A DNA stretch of 64,000 nt from Zobellia uliginosa (GCF_900156625.1 NZ_FTOB01000001.1:496001-560000); one strand, 5' to 3'. Shown: positions 17,263 to 26,840, numbered from the stretch's first letter. The notes: generated by a model not told the origin, from the sequence alone. Program-made: numbers and translations.

Positions 17263-17607
17263 TTATTTTTTCTTCAAGGGGTTTTGGGCAAAGACCAGGC
17301 CTTGAAACCCGGTTTGCATAAAGTTCCTGATGTTCTGGTGTCCAGTTCCCTCGGGGTCGTCGAGCACATCGTTAAAGTAGTAGCTTCCAAAGCAGGCCAA
17401 CGTCTCTTCTTTACTCAGTTTCTGGTCTTTGGCGAAGGCAAAAAGCTTGCATGAACCTGAATTTTGTCCTTGGGCATTCTCTAGGGTGCCATTGGTAAAG
17501 GCCGAGGGGGTAAAGTGGTAGTATGCTTCGATTACTGCCATGGTTTCTACAAATTCAACGGCTTCCGGGCTAGATTTTAGCTTCTTTATAAACGTATCAA
17601 TGGTCAT
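17263..17607 (-). CDS. HopJ-family protein
   Basis: A 114-residue soluble protein of the HopJ family (PF08888): it begins MTIDTFIKKLKSSPEAVEF and has FTPSAFTNG, GSCKLFAFA and GSYYFNDVL segments followed by an IRNFMQTG helix. The family name comes from a Pseudomonas effector, but it is widespread in free-living bacteria and here nothing suggests secretion. Its function is unknown. The start overlaps the rsmI stop by 4 bases (ATGA), so it is translationally coupled to rsmI. Confidence 0.8.
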   Translation of the reverse strand: MTIDTFIKKLKSSPEAVEFVETMAVIEAYYHFTPSAFTNGTLENAQGQNSGSCKLFAFAKDQKLSKEETLACFGSYYFNDVLDDPEGTGHQNIRNFMQTGFQGLVFAQNPLKKK

Positions 17608-18284
17608 CTGCTTTGTTTTTTTCCTGCAACAATAATAACAATTTCGCCTTTTGGCGGTTTTTCGGTAAAATGACGTACTAGCTCTTTTGAGGTACCCCTT
17701 AAGGTCTCTTCGTAGAGCTTGGTGAGCTCACGGGAAACGGATATTTGTCTATCCTCCCCAAAATATTCGGCAAATTGACCAAGGGTCTTTACCAGCTTAT
17801 AGGGCGATTCATAGAAAATAATGGTTCGGGTTTCTTCTGCCAACAATTTCAATCGGGTCTGTCGTCCCTTTTTTGGGGGAAGAAATCCCTCGAAAACAAA
17901 TTTATCGTTCGGTAGGCCACTATTGACTAGGGCCGGTACAAAGGCGGTAGCGCCGGGCAGACATTCTACGTCTATGTTTTTTTCAACACAGGCTCGGGTC
18001 AACAAGAACCCGGGGTCTGATATGGCCGGAGTTCCTGCGTCGGAAATTAAGGCAATGGTCTCACCCGCCTGTAAACGATTGACAATGGCGTCTACGGTCT
18101 TGTGCTCATTGTGCATATGGTGACTTTGCATGGGGGTGGCAATTTCAAAGTGCTGTAGCAGTTTTCCACTTGTTCGTGTGTCTTCCGCCAGAATACAGTC
18201 CACTTCCTTTAGAATGCGGATGGCACGCAAGGTCATATCCTCAAGATTACCGATAGGTGTCGGTACCAAATATAATTTTCCCAT
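17604..18284 (-). CDS. rsmI: 16S rRNA (cytidine-1402-2'-O)-methyltransferase
   Basis: A 226-residue tetrapyrrole-methylase-fold enzyme that uses S-adenosylmethionine to methylate C1402 of 16S rRNA. Key motifs are LVPTPIGNLEDMTLRA at the N-terminus, AEDTRTSGKLL, LISDAGTPAISDPG and FEGFLPPKKGRQ, all characteristic of RsmI. It is a few residues shorter than the E. coli protein but complete. It overlaps the HopJ gene by 4 bases and follows a DoxX-type gene by five. Confidence 0.95.
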   Translation of the reverse strand: MGKLYLVPTPIGNLEDMTLRAIRILKEVDCILAEDTRTSGKLLQHFEIATPMQSHHMHNEHKTVDAIVNRLQAGETIALISDAGTPAISDPGFLLTRACVEKNIDVECLPGATAFVPALVNSGLPNDKFVFEGFLPPKKGRQTRLKLLAEETRTIIFYESPYKLVKTLGQFAEYFGEDRQISVSRELTKLYEETLRGTSKELVRHFTEKPPKGEIVIIVAGKKQSR

Positions 18285-18289
18285 AAAAT

Positions 18290-18646
18290 TTAAGGTCGTA
18301 ACTCTCTGCCCATAAAATACGCGCTCAATGTGGCTATAAGCCCAATAAAGGCGAAAAGATAATTATGGCCGTCGGTTATATAATGTGCAAAGAACGCCAA
18401 AAGCGTATCAAAAAAGAAACCGGCGTAGGCCCATTCTTTAAGCCAAGACGAGAAATTGCCCCATATGGCTATAAGGCCTAATATTTTAGCGATGGCCAAA
18501 GGGTAAATAAGATAGGTGGGATAGTTTAGGTGTTCAAAAAAGCCGGATATCATTTCGTACTGAGTGAAATATTTATATACCGAAAACAGCATTATTCCAG
18601 TCAAAACCAAAAGGGCTGACCAGTAAATTGATTGTTGTGTTTTCAT
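18290..18646 (-). CDS. DoxX-like membrane protein
   Basis: A 118-residue protein with four hydrophobic helices, at about 8-27, 44-62, 70-90 and 95-113. The second begins with YLIYPLAIAKILGLIAI, the signature stretch of the DoxX/DoxD-like family. Members are small inner-membrane proteins of unclear function, some linked to redox or thiosulfate metabolism. It sits five bases upstream of rsmI. Confidence 0.78.
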   Translation of the reverse strand: MKTQQSIYWSALLVLTGIMLFSVYKYFTQYEMISGFFEHLNYPTYLIYPLAIAKILGLIAIWGNFSSWLKEWAYAGFFFDTLLAFFAHYITDGHNYLFAFIGLIATLSAYFMGRELRP

Positions 18647-18763
18647 GGCGCGGCAATTTTCACCCTAAAATAGATATTTAGGTTGAAAATAGGACTGGTT
18701 TTGCCTCAAAAAACGATATAATGTCTTAAAGAATCCAATGTTTCACCTGTGTCCCGGACAAAA

Positions 18764-19474
18764 TCAGGAAAATTTCCGTTCAATGAACTGCATGAAACGC
18801 TGGGCGTATTCTTCTTTTCCGGCCCAGTTGTTATAATCCGGTTTTACCATGTTCTCTATAAACGATATGGAACGTTCCTCACTGTCAATGGTATTCAGCT
18901 GTGATAGAACGCGATTGTAATCTTCGGTACTACCATTAAAAAGGTGCTTTACAAAGGCAAGCCTATTGTTCAGGTCGATCTTGAGTTCTTTGGTCGATAG
19001 TTTGTCGTTTAAGGACTTGGTGTGTACCTCTTTTTTAGGCGAAGACCCATTGTGGTTGGGCACGACAGGTGTTTGTGGCTCAAAAAGTTCCTTGTCGTTC
19101 TTCATGTAATCGGGTTTTGACAAGAACTCCTCCAAAACCTCGTCTACGCGCTCTTCATGGTTGGGCATCTCCGATACAATGTCCTTAATGGTATCCATGC
19201 CCGGAATGATAATGTCTTCCTCGTGTGGATTGCTCTCGGGTACCGAGGCATTTTCGTTCAGTACGGCATTGGCCATTTTTTCAAACTTCTGGGCAATGAC
19301 GTTTTTCGATACGTCTATTTCAATATCGTTCAATTTCTCTTCGATGTATTTCAGAACGGCAAGCTTTTCATACAGACCTTTTGCGGCATCGTACATTTCA
19401 CTAAGGTCCATATCGCGGGACGTGATGATTTCCGTAGATAATTTTCTCAGTTCTTCCTTTAATTTTTTCTTCAT
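18764..19474 (-). CDS. Conserved hypothetical flavobacterial protein (coiled-coil plus globular C-terminus)
   Basis: A 236-residue cytoplasmic protein with no signal peptide. Residues 1-75 are helical and charged (MKKKLKEELRKLSTEI onward), followed by an acidic, low-complexity middle (about 75-150) and a C-terminal helical segment (about 160-236) with LNNRLAFVKHLFNGS and AQRFMQFIERKF. Similar architecture occurs in many Bacteroidota, but I can name no function. It diverges from tdk across 171 bases. Confidence 0.75.
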   Translation of the reverse strand: MKKKLKEELRKLSTEIITSRDMDLSEMYDAAKGLYEKLAVLKYIEEKLNDIEIDVSKNVIAQKFEKMANAVLNENASVPESNPHEEDIIIPGMDTIKDIVSEMPNHEERVDEVLEEFLSKPDYMKNDKELFEPQTPVVPNHNGSSPKKEVHTKSLNDKLSTKELKIDLNNRLAFVKHLFNGSTEDYNRVLSQLNTIDSEERSISFIENMVKPDYNNWAGKEEYAQRFMQFIERKFS

Positions 19475-19645
19475 CGGTCAATTTTTTTTATTCTCCCGAG
19501 TTCGGGTAAAAAAGGTATCTCTATCTTTGTAAAACTATAGTTTAGGACTTAACACGGGGATTTTTTATGGAGTAAAAGAACAACTCGTGATAAGTTCTCT
19601 AATAATAAGAACGAAAAGCCCTGTATTTTCGTCTAAAATTACAAA

Positions 19646-20299
19646 ATGTTTCTCGAAAATACTGTTAATCATAAAGAACAATTCGGTTGGATAGAGGTTA
19701 TCTGCGGATCGATGTTCTCAGGAAAGACCGAAGAACTTATACGCAGGCTAAAGCGTGCCCAATTTGCCAAGCAAAAGGTGGAAATCTTTAAGCCTACCGT
19801 AGATAATCGCTATGACGAAAACATGGTAGTGAGCCACGATGCGAACGAAATTAGGTCAACGCCGGTACCGGCTGCGGCAAACATTCGGATCTTGGGCGAT
19901 ACTTGCGATGTTATCGGTATAGATGAAGCCCAATTCTTCGATGATGAAATTGTTTCGGTCTGTAACGATTTGGCCAATAAGGGAGTGCGTGTCGTAGTGG
20001 CCGGACTGGATATGGATTTCAAGGGTAATCCCTTTGGACCTATGCCCGCCCTTATGGCTACGGCAGAATATGTGACCAAGGTTCACGCCATATGTACCCG
20101 AACCGGAAATTTAGCAAACTACAGTTATCGAAAATCAAGTAACGATAACCTGGTACTTCTGGGCGAAACGGAAGAATATGAACCCCTAAGCAGGGCGGCA
20201 TACTACAAGGCACGTTTGAAGGAAAAGGTAAGGCACCTTAATGTAGATAGCGAAGAAGTGTCTTCAAGCAACAAAGATGTAGATGACAAAAATGGGTGA
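19646..20299 (+). CDS. tdk: Thymidine kinase (TK1-type)
   Basis: A 217-residue type II thymidine kinase that phosphorylates thymidine with ATP for salvage. P-loop GSMFSGKTEEL (Gly26-Lys27-Thr28), Walker B-like VIGIDEAQFF and the lasso-region ICTRTGNLANYSYRKS are present. The usual four zinc Cys are not: the CxxC pair reads CTRT, and the C-terminal pair is replaced by YYKARLKEK. The last 17 bases overlap alr. A -7-like TATCTTTG lies at 19522-19529, which would give a leader of about 110 bases. Confidence 0.94.
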   Translation: MFLENTVNHKEQFGWIEVICGSMFSGKTEELIRRLKRAQFAKQKVEIFKPTVDNRYDENMVVSHDANEIRSTPVPAAANIRILGDTCDVIGIDEAQFFDDEIVSVCNDLANKGVRVVVAGLDMDFKGNPFGPMPALMATAEYVTKVHAICTRTGNLANYSYRKSSNDNLVLLGETEEYEPLSRAAYYKARLKEKVRHLNVDSEEVSSSNKDVDDKNG

Positions 20300-21389
20300 A
20301 ACGGTGTTAGAGATCGATCTTTCGGCGCTAGAACACAATTATAGGTTTCTAAGGTCGCGATTGAAGGATACGACCAAATTTTTAGGCGTAGTAAAAGCCT
20401 TTGCCTACGGAAGCGATTCGGTGGCCATTGCCAAAAAGCTCGAAAGTTTGGGGGCCGATTATCTTGCGGTGGCCTATGTAAAGGAAGGGGTCGCTTTAAG
20501 GGAGGCGAGCATACGGCTTCCGATATTGGTGCTACACCCATTGCCGGTGAGTTTCGATAGACTCTTGGCCTATGAGCTTGAGCCCAACATCTATTCGGTA
20601 AAAATACTGGCCGATTTTTTACAGTTTGCCCAAAAACAAGGGTTAAAGCGGTATCCCATCCATGTAAAATTCAATACAGGACTGAACAGATTGGGCTTTT
20701 CCGAAGCCCAGGTCGATGAATTGGCCCGCGTCTTGGAAGGGCAAGATGAGGTAGAGGTAGTTTCGGTGCTGTCACATTTGGCGGCCTCCGAAGATTTAAA
20801 CGAGCGGGAGTTTACCGAAAAGCAGATCGCTTCGTTTGAGCGTATTGCCCGTGCACTTTTACCGAGGTTGAAAGGAAGACCTATACTACATTTGTTGAAT
20901 ACTTCCGGCATTATCAATTTCGATAAGGCACAGTATGACATGGTCCGCAGTGGAATCGGGCTCTATGGTTTCGGGAACGAGGCCGGTATAGACAGGCAAC
21001 TTAAGCCCGTAGCTACCTTAAAGACGGTTATTTCGCAAATCCATACGATCGAAAAGGGACAGAGTATCGGTTACAATAGGGCGTATAAAGCAGATGAGAG
21101 GGTGGTTACGGCCACTTTGCCCATTGGGCATGCCGATGGTATAGGAAGGCAATATGGCAACGGAAAGGCCTATGTAACGATCGATGGGCATAAGGCTCCC
21201 ATTATCGGCAATGTCTGTATGGATATGATTATGGTAGATGTAAGTGGAATCGATTGTAAAGAAGGTGACGAGGTTGTGGTCTTTGGGGAACGGCCTACGG
21301 CAGAGGAATTTGCCATGGGGGCCAAGACAATTTCCTATGAAATACTTACGGGTGTTTCGCAGCGGGTGGAAAGAAAAATTAAAAATTAG
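20283..21389 (+). CDS. alr: Alanine racemase
   Basis: A 368-residue fold-type III PLP enzyme that interconverts L- and D-alanine for peptidoglycan. The PLP lysine is Lys38 in GVVKAFAYG. The second catalytic Tyr is in SIGYNRAYKA, and IGHADGIGRQ and GNVCMDMIMVDVS are the usual C-terminal-domain motifs. The start at 20283 (MTKMGETVLEID) overlaps tdk by 17 bases; an ATG at 20292 is an alternative. The overlap implies co-transcription and coupling with tdk. Confidence 0.95.
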   Translation: MTKMGETVLEIDLSALEHNYRFLRSRLKDTTKFLGVVKAFAYGSDSVAIAKKLESLGADYLAVAYVKEGVALREASIRLPILVLHPLPVSFDRLLAYELEPNIYSVKILADFLQFAQKQGLKRYPIHVKFNTGLNRLGFSEAQVDELARVLEGQDEVEVVSVLSHLAASEDLNEREFTEKQIASFERIARALLPRLKGRPILHLLNTSGIINFDKAQYDMVRSGIGLYGFGNEAGIDRQLKPVATLKTVISQIHTIEKGQSIGYNRAYKADERVVTATLPIGHADGIGRQYGNGKAYVTIDGHKAPIIGNVCMDMIMVDVSGIDCKEGDEVVVFGERPTAEEFAMGAKTISYEILTGVSQRVERKIKN

Positions 21390-21472
21390 CCTTCACAATT
21401 AACAAGTGGTTCTTTTTTTGTTAATTTGCATATCGTAAAACACTAATATATAACCATTAAAAACATTCAATC

Positions 21473-21877
21473 ATGTTAAAGGAGTTCAAGAATTTTATTA
21501 TGACCGGCAATGTCATCGAGTTTGCCGTTGCCGTTATAATGGCAGGAGCCGTTGGCCTTGTGGTAAACGGGTTTGTCAATGATATCATAATGCCTATTGT
21601 AGGTGAGTTTGCGGGAGGTGTTGATTTCGCCGACCTAAAATACGTCCTTACACCAACTTCTGGAGTTGAAGGGGAGGCAGGCTTCGTACCTGAAAATGCA
21701 ATCCGTTATGGTGCATGGATCAACACTATCGTTAACTTGTTGATCGTAGGTTTCGTTATGTTCCTTATCGTTAAGGCCTATAACAAAATGAAAGCTCCGG
21801 CACCGGCACCGGCACCATCTGGTCCTTCTCAAGAAGATCTTTTGATAGAAATCAGGGATTTGCTTAAAAAACAATAA
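21473..21877 (+). CDS. mscL: Large-conductance mechanosensitive channel
   Basis: A 134-residue inner-membrane protein with two helices. It starts MLKEFKNFIMTGNVIEFAVA (the amphipathic N-helix and TM1), followed by VNDIIMPIVGEFAGG and TM2 WINTIVNLLIVGFVMFLIV, then a Pro/Ala linker and a short charged C-helix. MscL forms a homopentamer that opens under membrane tension to release solutes during osmotic downshock. A terminator follows at 21931-21974. Confidence 0.95.
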   Translation: MLKEFKNFIMTGNVIEFAVAVIMAGAVGLVVNGFVNDIIMPIVGEFAGGVDFADLKYVLTPTSGVEGEAGFVPENAIRYGAWINTIVNLLIVGFVMFLIVKAYNKMKAPAPAPAPSGPSQEDLLIEIRDLLKKQ

Positions 21878-21930
21878 GATAAAGGTCGCCTTTTAAGGCA
21901 GACTACCGCTGCACTGCAGTTTCATCTTAA

Positions 21931-21974
21931 AACCGTCACGGAAGCTTCGCAACTTCTTTGACGGTTCTTTTTTG
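21931..21974 (+). terminator. Terminator after mscL
   Basis: An 8-bp stem, 21931-21938 with 21959-21966, encloses a 20-base loop and is followed by a CTTTTTT tract. It lies about 50 bases past the mscL stop. Confidence 0.7.
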
Positions 21975-22031
21975 TTTGAATGTTAAATTTGTAACATTTT
22001 GTTAAATAATTATTGCACCCGTTTAAAATGC

Positions 22032-22062
22032 TTGTCAGGTCAATAGGCTTGCACTACATTTG
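22032..22062 (+). promoter_or_regulatory. Bacteroidota-type promoter of asd
   Basis: A -33 TTG at 22032-22034, a 20-base spacer and a perfect -7 TACATTTG at 22055-22062. The asd ATG at 22083 is 20 bases downstream. One of the two best-formed promoters in the window. Confidence 0.75.
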
Positions 22063-22082
22063 TGCTTCTAAATTAATTAAAG

Positions 22083-23072
22083 ATGAAAGTAGCCGTTGTA
22101 GGTGCCACCGGTATGGTAGGCGAGGTGATGCTCAAAGTGTTGAGTGAACGTAATTTTCCCATTACGGAATTGCTATTGGTCGCTTCTGAGCGTTCGGTAG
22201 GAAAAAAACTCTCTTATAAAGATAAAGAATACGCTATTATAGGCTTGGCCGATGCAGTAGCGGCAAAACCTGACATTGCCATATTTTCGGCTGGAGGTGA
22301 TACTTCATTGGAATGGGCGCCCAAGTTTGCCGAAGTGGGTACTACGGTTGTTGATAACTCCTCTGCTTGGCGAATGGACCCTACCAAAAAATTGGTGGTT
22401 CCGGAAATCAATGCCAATGAGCTGACCAAGGAAGATAAGATTATCGCCAACCCTAACTGCTCAACCATTCAATTGGTAATGGCCTTGGCCCCCTTGCACA
22501 AGAAATACAAGATGAAACGCGTTGTTATCTCAACATATCAATCGGTATCGGGAACAGGCGTAAAGGCGGTACGTCAGTTAGAGAACGAAATGGCCGGTGT
22601 ACAGGGCGAAATGGCCTATCCTTACCCTATCAACCGAAATGCCTTGCCACATTGTGATGTTTTCTTGGAAAACGGATATACTAAGGAAGAAATGAAATTG
22701 GCGCGCGAGCCACAAAAAATATTGGACGACAGAAGTTTTTCAATAAGTGCTACCGCTGTGCGTATACCTACGGCCGGAGGTCACTCCGAATCGGTAAACG
22801 TTGAGTTTGAAAACGATTTTGACTTGAACGATGTCAGAAAGTTGTTGAACGATACGCCAGGCGTTACCGTACAGGATAACCCTGATACCAACACCTATCC
22901 GATGCCCATCTACGCCCATGATAAAGATGAGGTTTTTGTTGGCCGTCTTCGTAGGGACGAGTCGCAACGAAATACTTTAAACATGTGGATCGTTGCCGAT
23001 AACCTTCGAAAAGGGGCGGCTACCAATGCGGTTCAAATCGCTGAATATTTAGTGAAAAACCAATTGGTATAA
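22083..23072 (+). CDS. asd: Aspartate-semialdehyde dehydrogenase
   Basis: A 329-residue enzyme reducing aspartyl phosphate to aspartate semialdehyde with NADPH, the branch point to lysine/diaminopimelate, threonine and methionine. The dinucleotide site is VGATGMVGEVML; the catalytic Cys126 is in NPNCSTIQ and His234 in TAGGHSESV. Length and motifs are normal. It stands alone between two terminators, with a good promoter. Confidence 0.96.
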   Translation: MKVAVVGATGMVGEVMLKVLSERNFPITELLLVASERSVGKKLSYKDKEYAIIGLADAVAAKPDIAIFSAGGDTSLEWAPKFAEVGTTVVDNSSAWRMDPTKKLVVPEINANELTKEDKIIANPNCSTIQLVMALAPLHKKYKMKRVVISTYQSVSGTGVKAVRQLENEMAGVQGEMAYPYPINRNALPHCDVFLENGYTKEEMKLAREPQKILDDRSFSISATAVRIPTAGGHSESVNVEFENDFDLNDVRKLLNDTPGVTVQDNPDTNTYPMPIYAHDKDEVFVGRLRRDESQRNTLNMWIVADNLRKGAATNAVQIAEYLVKNQLV

Positions 23073-23100
23073 AAATTATATACTTTCTAAATTTTTAGTT

Positions 23101-23137
23101 AAAACCTATGCTGTGCAATGCCGGCATAGGTTTTTTT
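23101..23137 (+). terminator. Terminator after asd
   Basis: A 9-bp stem, 23103-23111 with 23124-23132, followed by a T7 run ending at 23137. It lies 30 bases past the asd stop. It falls upstream of the chosen start of the next gene, which supports that start. Confidence 0.75.
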
Positions 23138-23170
23138 ATGGTACTTTTAGCGAATTTCAATCGTCAAGGC

Positions 23171-25321
23171 ATGAAGAAATATCTTTTACTTTTAGCATGG
23201 GCAGCTGCTATTATAGCCTGCAAATCATTACCAAAAAAAGAGCATATTACCGTGAATTACCCAAAGACCCATACATCAGAAACCGTTGATACCTATTTTG
23301 GAACTTCCGTAGCGGATCCCTATCGTTGGCTCGAAGATGATATGAGCGAAGAAACCGGAGCTTGGGTCAAGGCCCAGAATGAAGTTACTTTCGGCTATTT
23401 GGAAAAAATTCCGTTTCGCAATGCCCTAAAGGAAAGACTGGAAAAGCTATGGAATTACGAAAAGCTGGGTTCTCCGTTCAAGGAAGGGGACTATACTTAT
23501 TTCTATAAGAACAACGGCCTGCAGAACCAATACGTCCTGTATCGAAAAAAAGGAGATGGGGAAGAAGAAGTTTTCTTGGATCCCAATACTTTTTCGGAAG
23601 ATGGAACCACCTCTCTTGCGGGTTTAAGTTTTACCAAAGACGGTTCCTTAGCGGCTTATCTGATCTCAGAAGGTGGTAGTGATTGGCGTAAGGCCATTGT
23701 CATCGACACCGAAACCAAGCAGGTTGTAGAAGACACCCTTACCGATATCAAGTTTAGCGGAATTTCTTGGAAAGGAAACGAGGGTTTCTATTATTCAAGC
23801 TACGATAAACCCGAGGGGAGCGAGCTTTCGGCCAAGACCGACCAACATAAGGTCTACTATCATAAAATGGGAACTTCCCAAAAAGAAGACCAATTGGTAT
23901 ATGGGGGAGTAGCGGCTGAGAAACATAGGTATATTGGTGCATCGGTAACAGAAGATGAACGTTATCTTGTGATTACGGCTTCGGTATCGACCTCTGGTAA
24001 CAAGTTGTTCATTAAAGACCTTTCAAAGCCTGAAAGCGGTCTGGTTACGATTGTAGGGGATACCGATTCCGATAACTATATTATTGAGAACGAAGGCTCA
24101 AAACTTTATATCGTTACCAATAGGAAGGCCCCGAACAAAAAAATCGTCACCGTTGATGCTGAAAACCCCGGAGAGGAGAACTGGGTAGATTTTATTCCCG
24201 AGACGGAGAATGTACTTACTGCCGGCACGGGTGGAGGCTACTTCTTTGCCGAGTATATGGTTGATGCCATCAGTAAAGTATTTCAATACGATTATGACGG
24301 TAAGTTGATTCGTGAGGTGAAGCTTCCGGGTGTGGGGAGTGCTTCCGGTTTTGGGGGAAAGAAGGAAAATAAGGAGTTTTATTTTTCCTTTACGAACTAT
24401 ATCATTCCGGGTTCATCCTATAAATACAACGTAGAAACGGGCGAGTATACCTCTTATTGGAAGCCTGATATCGACTTCGATTCCGACGCCTATGAATCAA
24501 ATCAGGTGTTTTTTACCTCAAAGGACGGTACAAAGGTACCCATGATCATAACCCATAAAAAGGGCTTACAACGCAACGGAAAAAATCCGACCATCTTATA
24601 TGGTTACGGTGGCTTCAATATCAGTTTAACGCCTGCTTTCAGTATCGCCAATGCCGTTTGGCTGGAGCAGGGCGGGATATATGCCGTGCCCAATTTAAGG
24701 GGAGGTGGAGAGTATGGTAAAAAATGGCATGATGCCGGTACCAAAATGCAAAAGCAGAACGTATTTGATGATTTTATTGCCGCAGGGGAATACTTGATCG
24801 AGAATGACTATACTTCTTCAGAATACCTTGCCATTCGTGGTGGAAGCAACGGAGGACTGCTTGTTGGGGCTACCATGACCCAAAGACCCGACTTGATGAA
24901 GGTGGCCTTGCCGGCCGTAGGGGTCTTGGATATGTTACGCTATCATACCTTTACCGCTGGTGCAGGATGGGCCTATGATTACGGTACGTCGGAGGAGAGT
25001 AAAGAGATGTTCGAATACTTAAAGGGCTATTCGCCCGTTCATAACGTGAAGGAAGGGGTGGCTTATCCGGCGACCTTGGTGACTACCGGTGATCACGATG
25101 ATCGTGTGGTACCGGCCCACAGTTTTAAGTTTGCCGCGGAACTGCAGGCCAAACAAGCAGGAGACGATCCTACCTTGATCCGAATCGAGACCAATGCGGG
25201 CCATGGTGCGGGAACACCGGTAAGCAAGACCATTGAACAGTATGCCGATATTTTTGCCTTTACCCTGTACAATATGGGATTCGAGGCACTTCCGAATAAG
25301 GCTGGAAAGAGCGGAAAGTAG
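23171..25321 (+). CDS. Prolyl oligopeptidase family serine peptidase (lipoprotein)
   Basis: A 716-residue S9A peptidase. The start is the ATG at 23171, giving a lipoprotein signal [17 protein letters not shown] with lipid Cys17; the frame extends upstream into the asd terminator and is not used. A seven-bladed propeller covers about 60-430, then an alpha/beta hydrolase domain with nucleophile Ser559 in [12 protein letters not shown], acid in [12 protein letters not shown] and His in NAGHGAGTP. It cleaves short peptides after proline. The lipid anchor places it in the periplasm or outer membrane, unlike the cytosolic animal enzyme. Confidence 0.94.
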   Translation: MKKYLLLLAWAAAIIACKSLPKKEHITVNYPKTHTSETVDTYFGTSVADPYRWLEDDMSEETGAWVKAQNEVTFGYLEKIPFRNALKERLEKLWNYEKLGSPFKEGDYTYFYKNNGLQNQYVLYRKKGDGEEEVFLDPNTFSEDGTTSLAGLSFTKDGSLAAYLISEGGSDWRKAIVIDTETKQVVEDTLTDIKFSGISWKGNEGFYYSSYDKPEGSELSAKTDQHKVYYHKMGTSQKEDQLVYGGVAAEKHRYIGASVTEDERYLVITASVSTSGNKLFIKDLSKPESGLVTIVGDTDSDNYIIENEGSKLYIVTNRKAPNKKIVTVDAENPGEENWVDFIPETENVLTAGTGGGYFFAEYMVDAISKVFQYDYDGKLIREVKLPGVGSASGFGGKKENKEFYFSFTNYIIPGSSYKYNVETGEYTSYWKPDIDFDSDAYESNQVFFTSKDGTKVPMIITHKKGLQRNGKNPTILYGYGGFNISLTPAFSIANAVWLEQGGIYAVPNLRGGGEYGKKWHDAGTKMQKQNVFDDFIAAGEYLIENDYTSSEYLAIRGGSNGGLLVGATMTQRPDLMKVALPAVGVLDMLRYHTFTAGAGWAYDYGTSEESKEMFEYLKGYSPVHNVKEGVAYPATLVTTGDHDDRVVPAHSFKFAAELQAKQAGDDPTLIRIETNAGHGAGTPVSKTIEQYADIFAFTLYNMGFEALPNKAGKSGK

Positions 25322-25388
25322 TTCGGAAGAAAAAAATACCGACCGGATTTTTTAACCTAAGGCCGTTGAGATAATTGAAGATGAAGAT

Positions 25389-26369
25389 ATGTTACAAGTA
25401 GATCATGTTTCTTTTAGCTATGTAGACGATATTCCCGTTTTGGAGAATATCAACCTTAAGGTGGCCAAGGGAGAGCATGTATCCATTATTGGTGAAAGTG
25501 GTTGCGGAAAGAGTACGCTTTTAAAAATTATTTACGGACTCTTGGATATTAAAGTGGGTGAAGTCTACTGGAACGATACCCAAGTTTTAGGTCCCCTTCA
25601 TAACTTGGTGCCGGGCGAACCATATATGAAGTACCTCTCCCAAGATTTTGACTTAATGCCCTTTACCACGGTAGAGGAGAATATTAGTCAGTTTTTATCC
25701 GTTTTTGAGCCTGAGGAACTTGAAGAACGTACTATTGAGCTGTTGGAGATGATCGAGATGAGCAAATTTGCCAAAACCAAGGTGAAATTGTTAAGCCGTG
25801 GACAACAACAACGTGTTGCCTTGGCCCGTGTGTTGGCGCAAGAGCCCAAGGTCCTCCTTTTAGACGAGCCTTTTAGTAATATCGATAACTTTAGAAAGAA
25901 CAGTTTAAGACGTAACCTTTTCGGTTACCTAAAACGGCAAAAAATAACCGTAATTACGGCTACACATGATCATATGGACATGCTTCCGTTTGCCGATAGG
26001 GTAGTCGTACTCAAAGATAGGTTCATTGTGGCTAAGGACAGCCCTAAAAACCTATACGAGCATCCTAAAGACCTCTACGTGGCCTCCTTGTTCGGAGAGG
26101 CCAATAAAATTCCCATAAACATCGTAAAATCGTATGCCGACACCAAAAGGCGTATCATTGTATATGCACATGAATTCAAGGTTTCCGGAAAATCGGGTTT
26201 GGAGTGTGTGGTAAAGGGAGCCTATTATATGGGAGGTCATTATATGATCGTGGGTATCTATGAAGGTGAAGACATCTATTTTCACCATGATAGGCCTCTA
26301 GAGGTCGGTAAGGTAATCTTTCTAAATCTTTCATTGGAGACCATCAACCAACGTATGGCCGATTTTTAA
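25389..26369 (+). CDS. ABC transporter ATP-binding protein (orphan)
   Basis: A 326-residue ATPase. Walker A IIGESGCGKSTLL at about 34-46, Q-loop YLSQDFDLMPFTTVEENI, signature LSRGQQQRVALAR, Walker B VLLLDEPFSNID and a switch His in TATHDHMD. Residues 245-326 form an extra C-terminal domain like the TOBE-type domains of PotA/MalK-like importers. It is thus built like an importer ATPase, but no permease or binding protein is next to it. The next gene, arfB, starts four bases after its stop. Confidence 0.88.
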   Translation: MLQVDHVSFSYVDDIPVLENINLKVAKGEHVSIIGESGCGKSTLLKIIYGLLDIKVGEVYWNDTQVLGPLHNLVPGEPYMKYLSQDFDLMPFTTVEENISQFLSVFEPEELEERTIELLEMIEMSKFAKTKVKLLSRGQQQRVALARVLAQEPKVLLLDEPFSNIDNFRKNSLRRNLFGYLKRQKITVITATHDHMDMLPFADRVVVLKDRFIVAKDSPKNLYEHPKDLYVASLFGEANKIPINIVKSYADTKRRIIVYAHEFKVSGKSGLECVVKGAYYMGGHYMIVGIYEGEDIYFHHDRPLEVGKVIFLNLSLETINQRMADF

Positions 26370-26372
26370 ACT

Positions 26373-26777
26373 ATGAACAAGGCCCAACTGATACAAGAAT
26401 TAAATTTCAAGGCCGTTCGCAGCAGTGGTGCCGGAGGGCAGCATGTAAACAAGGTGTCGACTAAAATAGACCTTAGCTTTTCGCTTAAAGACTCTAATGG
26501 ACTTACTGCTACCGAGAAAGAGCGCATCTATAGAAAAATAGGACATAGGCTTACCAAAGATGGCGTTTTACAAATGCAATGCGACGAAACCCGAAGTCAG
26601 CACAGAAATAAGGAACTGGCCATTGCCCGTTTTTTGACTCTTATGGAAGATGCCTTAAAGGTCAAAAAGAAACGTCGTAAAACAAAGCCGTCTCGATCTT
26701 CCATTGAGAAACGGTTAAAGCAAAAAAAGAAGAACGCCCAAAAAAAGACGAATAGAGGAAAGCCCCAAATCGATTAA
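26373..26777 (+). CDS. arfB: Alternative ribosome-rescue factor ArfB (peptidyl-tRNA hydrolase)
   Basis: A 134-residue protein with the release-factor-1-like catalytic motif GGQ (residues 21-23, in SSGAGGQHVNKVSTKIDLSF) and a basic disordered tail rich in Lys/Arg (KVKKKRRKTKPSRSSIEKR), which inserts in the mRNA channel of stalled ribosomes. It hydrolyses peptidyl-tRNA on ribosomes lacking a stop codon. The terminator overlaps its last codons. Confidence 0.9.
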   Translation: MNKAQLIQELNFKAVRSSGAGGQHVNKVSTKIDLSFSLKDSNGLTATEKERIYRKIGHRLTKDGVLQMQCDETRSQHRNKELAIARFLTLMEDALKVKKKRRKTKPSRSSIEKRLKQKKKNAQKKTNRGKPQID

Positions 26778-26796
26778 AAATCATTGGGGCTTTCTT
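26757..26796 (+). terminator. Terminator at the arfB end
   Basis: A 10-bp stem, 26759-26768 with 26784-26793 (AAAGCCCCAA/TTGGGGCTTT), brackets the arfB stop codon. A/T on both flanks could serve both strands, and the leftward TonB receptor gene ends 45 bases away. Confidence 0.8.
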
Positions 26797-26840
26797 GTTC
26801 GGGATTAAAAACCCGACTCGTACTAAACATCAACTAACCG

